Of a stretch of 54,810 bases of DNA, positions 51,588-54,810 are shown one piece after another. The stretch comes from Cyanobacteria bacterium M_surface_10_m2_179 (GTDB lineage: Bacteria; Cyanobacteriota; Cyanobacteriia; PCC-6307; Cyanobiaceae). Location of the stretch: NCBI GenBank assembly GCA_016882545.1, contig VGPW01000004.1, positions 1 to 54,810 of the forward strand, read 5' to 3'. The notes under the pieces were generated by a model. The model was not told the DNA's origin, did not search any database, and saw only the letters and a list, made by a program, of their open reading frames with translations. The translations under genes were made by a program, and so were the position numbers. Every line of letters starts with the position of its first letter. Position 1 is the stretch's first letter.

Positions 51588-51971
51588 CTAGGTCCGAGTT
51601 GCGGTGGGTTCGATCCCCAGAATCAACCACTGCCAAAAGGTCTCCGGCAGGTCGGCCCGCTGCTGCGGGCCGCCGCCGGCCTCCAGCCAGTCCATCAACC
51701 AGCGCACCAGCTGCTGGTTGGGCAGGGCAAAGCTGTAGCTGACGGGCCCATCACCCCCCGGTGCCGCCACCTCCAGCGCCACCTCGGCCGGCTCTAGCGG
51801 CGCCACACCCGCCTGCCAGCGCAGCACAAACGGCCGTTCACCCTCGGGACGCAACCGGCGCAGCCCCTGCAATTCCTGGCGCTGCAGCAGCTCCAGCGCC
51901 TGCTCGAGCTGCCCCTGACGGGCCGCCCCCTGGCAGTAGGGGGCGAACAAGGCCACCAGCGCCGCCGACAT
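51588..51971 (-). CDS. Conserved hypothetical protein
   Basis: A 127-residue protein of mixed fold, containing LEQALELLQRQELQGLRRLR and later QQLVRWLMDWLEAG and ETFWQWLILGIEP. The ATG at 51971 is used; another in frame at 51980 adds three residues. It is close to the divergent SDR gene (51 bases). No named family recognised. Confidence 0.65.
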   Translation of the reverse strand: MSAALVALFAPYCQGAARQGQLEQALELLQRQELQGLRRLRPEGERPFVLRWQAGVAPLEPAEVALEVAAPGGDGPVSYSFALPNQQLVRWLMDWLEAGGGPQQRADLPETFWQWLILGIEPTATRT

Positions 51972-52022
51972 CCGCGCCAACCCAGCTGTTTAGAGGATGC
52001 CGCAAGCTGACGGCATCGCCCA

Positions 52023-52757
52023 ATGCCCATGCTCAATCAGCCCTTTGCCGGCCGGCGCGTGGCCGTGACCGGTGCCAGCGGCAGCCTGGGCCGGGCGCTG
52101 CTGCAGGCGCTGCATCAACAGGGGGCCAGCCTGATCGCCCTCACCAGCAGCACCACACCGCTCGCGCTCTGCGACAGCGCCGGGCAGCCCATCCCGCTCG
52201 AGCAGGTGTGCTGGCGCTGCGGCGAGGAGGAGGCCCTGCGGCCGGTGCTGGCCAACTGCGCTGTGCTGGTGATCAACCACGGCTTCAACAGCCACGCCGA
52301 CCGCAGCCCTGCAGCGGTGGAGCGCTCGCTGGAGATCAATGCCCTGAGCAGCTGGCGGCTGCTGGAGCTGTTCGGCGCCCTGGCCGCAGCCGATCGGGCC
52401 GATCAGCCGCGCCGGGAGCTGTGGATGAACACCTCCGAAGCCGAAATCCAGGCGGCCGTTAGCCCGCTCTATGAGCTCAGCAAGCGCCTGCAGGGGCAGC
52501 TGCTGAGCCTGCGCAGCCTTGATCTGGCGGGTCCGAAGCTGCGGGTGCGGCGGCTGGTGCTGGGCCCCTTCCGCTCAGCCTTGAATCCGATCGGCCTGAT
52601 GAGCGCCGGCTTCGTGGCCCAGGAAATCCTTCGGCAGGTGCACTGGAATTGCGGGCTGGTGATCGTGACCCCCAACCCGCTCACCTACGTGCTGATGCCC
52701 CTAACGGCCCTGAGCCGCTGGCTGTATTTCCGCGCCGTGAGCCGGGCAGCGACGTGA
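52023..52757 (+). CDS. Short-chain dehydrogenase/reductase
   Basis: A 244-residue SDR. The dinucleotide motif VAVTGASGSLGRALLQ is near residues 13-28, NHG near 84 replaces the common NNAG, and the catalytic YxxxK is in SPLYELSKR near 150. The substrate-binding C-terminus ends with a hydrophobic YFRAVSR. It resembles a cyanobacterial type related to sterol-desaturase-fused SDRs. The substrate is unknown. The stop lies in a palindrome shared with the convergent map gene. Confidence 0.82.
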   Translation: MPMLNQPFAGRRVAVTGASGSLGRALLQALHQQGASLIALTSSTTPLALCDSAGQPIPLEQVCWRCGEEEALRPVLANCAVLVINHGFNSHADRSPAAVERSLEINALSSWRLLELFGALAAADRADQPRRELWMNTSEAEIQAAVSPLYELSKRLQGQLLSLRSLDLAGPKLRVRRLVLGPFRSALNPIGLMSAGFVAQEILRQVHWNCGLVIVTPNPLTYVLMPLTALSRWLYFRAVSRAAT

Positions 52758-52775
52758 TCAGCACGGTGCTGATCA
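52755..52775. terminator. Palindrome at the convergent SDR/map ends
   Basis: TGATCAGCAC-G-GTGCTGATCA is a perfect 10-base inverted repeat around one base, and it begins and ends with the stop codons of the two convergent genes. With almost no loop it may work as a bidirectional 3' end or extrude as a cruciform; no T-run follows. Confidence 0.5.
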
Positions 52776-53636
52776 GAAATCGCGGTCGGTGAGGATTTCG
52801 CAGCCGTCGCTGGTCACGGCGATGGTGTGCTCCCACTGGGCCGAGAGGCTGCCGTCCACGGTCACCACGGTCCAGCGATCCTTGAGGGTGCGGCAGGCCT
52901 TGCTGCCGGCGTTGAGGATCGGCTCCACCGCCAGGGTCATGCCCGGCCGCAGCTTCATGTTGGGCAGCTCGCGGGTGCGGTAGTTGAACACCGAAGGCTC
53001 TTCGTGGAGGTTGCGGCCCACACCGTGGCCGGTGTAGTCCTCCACCACCGCGAAGCCATGGGCTTCCACGTGGTCCTGCACCGCACCGGCCAGCTCAAAC
53101 AGCGTGCTGCCCGCTTTCACGGTGGCCAGCCCCTTCATCAGCGATTCCTGCGCTACGCGCGAGAGGGTGCGGGCTTCCTCCGGCACGCCCTCGCCCACGC
53201 AGATGGTCACGCAGCTGTCGCCGTGATAGCCATCGAAATAGGCGCCGGTGTCGATCTTCATCAGGTCACCGGCCTTGATCAGCCGCTTGTTGCTAGGGAT
53301 GCCGTGCACCACCTCGTTGTTGATCGAGGCGCAGATACTGGCCGGAAAACCGTGGTAGCCCTTGAAGCTGGGCACCGCACCCAGCTCGCGGATGCGCTTC
53401 TCGGCGTGGGCGTCGAGATCGCCGGTGGTCATGCCCGGAGCAGCCATGGCGATGATCTCGCGCAGCACAGTGGCCACGATGCGGCTGGCCTGGCGCATCG
53501 TTTCAATTTCGCGGGCGCTCTTCACCTCCACGCCGCGGCGACTCTTCTGAATGCGCGGCCCCGTTTGGGTGGCCACCGGCGTTTCAACGGCCTGGGTCTT
53601 CTGCGTCGCGGCGAGCAGTTCGGCGAACAGGTTCAT
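52773..53636 (-). CDS. map: Methionine aminopeptidase, type I
   Basis: A 287-residue enzyme removing the initiator Met. The metal ligands are visible: [16 protein letters not shown] (two Asp), [14 protein letters not shown] with His, [10 protein letters not shown] with Glu and the final [12 protein letters not shown] with Glu. A 40-residue N-terminal extension precedes the catalytic core, which starts at [16 protein letters not shown]. This is one of the several map paralogues cyanobacteria carry. It is divergent from rplS, 112 bases away. Confidence 0.95.
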   Translation of the reverse strand: MNLFAELLAATQKTQAVETPVATQTGPRIQKSRRGVEVKSAREIETMRQASRIVATVLREIIAMAAPGMTTGDLDAHAEKRIRELGAVPSFKGYHGFPASICASINNEVVHGIPSNKRLIKAGDLMKIDTGAYFDGYHGDSCVTICVGEGVPEEARTLSRVAQESLMKGLATVKAGSTLFELAGAVQDHVEAHGFAVVEDYTGHGVGRNLHEEPSVFNYRTRELPNMKLRPGMTLAVEPILNAGSKACRTLKDRWTVVTVDGSLSAQWEHTIAVTSDGCEILTDRDF

Positions 53637-53748
53637 CGCGATGGTTCAAATCCCGTGCCATCAAGTTAGAGCCCTCGGCCGGGGTGCAAAGGTGGCGGCA
53701 CCCTGAGCCGGTACACTGGTTGTTTGGCCAGGCGTTTCTCGGAGCTGG

Positions 53749-54258
53749 ATGGCAGCGGAATCCAAGGACATGACTCAAGACGTGACTGACAACAACGAGA
53801 CCACCAGCAGCACCGAGGCCGCTGACACCGCTGCAGAAGCCAGCGTGGCCGTGGCTGAGAAGCCCGCCGCCGCCAAGGTGAGCGTGGGCAAACTGAGCGC
53901 CAAACAGCTGATCGAGGCCTTCGAGGCCGAGCAGATTGCCGCCCAGGCAAAGGATCACCCCGACATCTACGTGGGCGACACCGTGCGCGTGGGCGTGCGG
54001 ATCACCGAGGGCAACAAAGAGCGCATCCAGCCTTACGAGGGCGTGGTGATCGCCAAGCGCCACGGCGGCCTCAACGAGACCATCACGGTGCGCCGGATTT
54101 TCCAGGGCATCGGCGTAGAGCGTGTATTCCTGGTGCACAGCCCCCAGGTGGCTTCCATCAAGGTGGAGCGACGGGGTAAGGTGCGCCGAGCGAAGCTCTT
54201 CTATCTGCGCGACCGGGTGGGCAAAGCCACTCGCGTTAAGCAGCGCTTCGATCGCTGA
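53749..54258 (+). CDS. rplS: 50S ribosomal protein L19
   Basis: A 169-residue L19, longer than the usual 115 because of an Ala/Glu/Thr-rich N-terminal extension of about 50 residues. The conserved core contains [40 protein letters not shown] and [11 protein letters not shown]. It sits at the 30S/50S interface. The ATG at 53749 has GGAG four bases before it; ATG 53770 is too close to its AAGGA. The gene is followed by a hairpin and tRNA-Trp. Confidence 0.95.
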   Translation: MAAESKDMTQDVTDNNETTSSTEAADTAAEASVAVAEKPAAAKVSVGKLSAKQLIEAFEAEQIAAQAKDHPDIYVGDTVRVGVRITEGNKERIQPYEGVVIAKRHGGLNETITVRRIFQGIGVERVFLVHSPQVASIKVERRGKVRRAKLFYLRDRVGKATRVKQRFDR

Positions 54259-54304
54259 TCGGCTTCCGCCCTCAGCTTCCGGCCATCACTTGTTGATCGG
54301 CCGG

Positions 54305-54336
54305 CCGCATGAATCGGTTGCGATCGGTTCATGCGG
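54305..54336 (+). terminator. Hairpin between rplS and tRNA-Trp
   Basis: CCGCATGAA and TTCATGCGG form a perfect 9-base stem around a 14-base loop, 46 bases after the rplS stop. No T-run follows, so it may be a processing or weak termination site. Confidence 0.45.
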
Positions 54337-54355
54337 TTGAGGGAACATCGGCCCT

Positions 54356-54428
54356 GCGCCGTTAGTTCAGTTGGTAGAACGCAGGTCTCCAAAACCTGAT
54401 GTCGGGGGTTCAAGTCCTCCACGGCGCG
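54356..54428 (+). tRNA. trnW: tRNA-Trp (anticodon CCA)
   Basis: A 73-base tRNA with perfect 7-pair acceptor stem (GCGCCGT with ACGGCGC), D-arm TTCAGTTGGTAGAA, anticodon stem GCAGG/CCTGA-like with loop CTCCAAA giving anticodon CCA, T-arm GGGGGTTCAAGTCCTCC and discriminator G. The terminal CCA is not encoded. Confidence 0.95.
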
Positions 54429-54465
54429 TTCGATGTTTCCTCCCTGCAGTTTCTACGTTCCGGAC

Positions 54466-54654
54466 ATGGAGTTGGATCTACAGCCCGGTGATGTCGTCAA
54501 GGTTCTCGAGTCAGCCGCTCTCGGCTGGGTTCGTGCCCGGGTGATCCGAGTGAAATCTGGTGGACGCGTTGTCGTGCAGAGCGACCAAGGTCGTGAATTC
54601 ACGGCGCGCGGCAACCAAGTGCGTTTAATTGAACCTGCTGGGTTCCGCCCCTGA
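54466..54654 (+). CDS. Small conserved SH3-like protein
   Basis: A 62-residue protein. LDLQPGDVVKVLESAALGWV and ARVIRVKSGGRVVVQSDQGR suggest a compact beta-barrel of the SH3 type; the end reads VRLIEPAGF. It follows the tRNA by 37 bases and precedes an intrinsic terminator. It resembles small cyanobacterial proteins of unknown function. ATG at 54466 is preferred to the one at 54433, whose first codons are Cys/Pro/Phe and unlike the rest. Confidence 0.7.
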   Translation: MELDLQPGDVVKVLESAALGWVRARVIRVKSGGRVVVQSDQGREFTARGNQVRLIEPAGFRP

Positions 54655-54681
54655 TCAGGCTGCCCCGTCGCAGCGACGCCC

Positions 54682-54706
54682 AAGCCCGCCACCGGCGGGC
54701 TTTTTT
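54682..54706 (+). terminator. Intrinsic terminator
   Basis: AAGCCCGCC-ACC-GGCGGGCTT forms a 9-pair stem followed directly by T residues (the T-run is 54701-54706), 27 bases after the small-protein stop codon. It ends the rplS-tRNA-small-gene group. Confidence 0.9.
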
Positions 54707-54810
54707 GATGCCTTACGCCAGCAGCGGCAGCCCGAGAGCCGCCTGAACGACGCCCTGCTGTGCGAGCCAGCGAGCGGCCGACCGGCCGGTTGGGTGGGCC
54801 TACTCAAAAC
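54707..54810. other. Terminal stretch without assignable feature
   Basis: 104 bases to the window end. On the minus strand a frame ending TAA at 54713-54715 reads as a plausible C-terminus (WLAQQGVVQAALGLPLLA), but a TAG interrupts it close to the window edge. It was not called as a gene. Confidence 0.3.

Noticed and set aside
54713-54801. Possible C-terminal fragment of a minus-strand gene at the window end
   Set aside because: A TAG interrupts the frame after about 28 codons, and no start or family could be recognised.
1-54810. Search for CRISPR arrays, insertion sequences, integrases or prophage genes
   Set aside because: No regularly spaced direct repeats, transposase or integrase motifs were recognised by eye; the only tandem repeats are in-frame coding repeats.

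Overview
The window is a gene-dense, GC-rich stretch of what looks like a picocyanobacterial chromosome (Synechococcus/Cyanobium type). The evidence is in the genes: a cyanobacterial cyAbrB regulator, a Nif11-type domain, an SLH-domain cyanobacterial porin, a group 2 sigma factor, glutamate-1-semialdehyde aminomutase, DUF3721 proteins, a cobalamin-riboswitch-controlled HupE and many small cyanobacterial proteins of unknown function. HIP1 octamers (GCGATCGC) are also visible, for example near 20246 and 22834. No phage, transposase, integrase or CRISPR array was seen. No strain is assigned.

Layout. 1-7000: end of an SbcD-like nuclease and its SbcC-like partner, cyAbrB, an acetyltransferase, a Nif11-cupin fusion, PsiE, three small genes and a sigma factor. 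7180-12600: a four-gene run (DUF2214 membrane protein, matrixin-like metalloprotease, RND pump, membrane-fusion lipoprotein). 12600-13820: hisIE and a QueD/PTPS-like gene. 13800-16700: a compact metal cassette with a MerP-like HMA protein, a MerT-like three-helix protein, a putative barrel, a MerR regulator, two DUF3721 proteins (one carrying a Met/Val/Gly repeat) and a small lipoprotein; no mercuric reductase is present. 16740-19050: porin and an M23 peptidase.

19090-29230 is a metal-homeostasis island. It holds a YraQ-type permease with a TIGR03943-type partner, a large exported protein, znuB, zur, znuC and znuA, a 45-residue Cys/Lys-rich ORF, a decayed ferritin, Dps, a His-rich COG0523 GTPase, a cobalamin riboswitch with hupE, and a second Fur-family regulator. 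zur lies on the opposite strand between znuB and znuC, so any znuC-znuB transcript would be antisense to zur. A Zur-like box precedes znuA. znuA appears frameshifted at its 3' end, and ferritin carries a stop codon plus a frameshift.

29250-34950: a four-gene minus-strand run with a flippase-like protein, LarC, a HEAGH membrane protein and a conserved unknown, followed by a TPR protein, a secreted protein and exonuclease III. 34950-48980: glycolate-oxidase-like glcD divergent from hemL; a complete branched-chain amino-acid ABC transporter (livK, H, M, G, F); and, convergent to it, gamma-glutamyltransferase with a fused 5-oxoprolinase under a divergent LysR-like regulator. Together these suggest breakdown of gamma-glutamyl compounds coupled to amino-acid uptake. 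48930-54810: housekeeping genes (YajQ, MAPEG, a phosphotransacetylase-family protein, SDR, methionine aminopeptidase, L19, tRNA-Trp) ending at an intrinsic terminator.

Functions are inferred from family recognition by eye; no database search was run.
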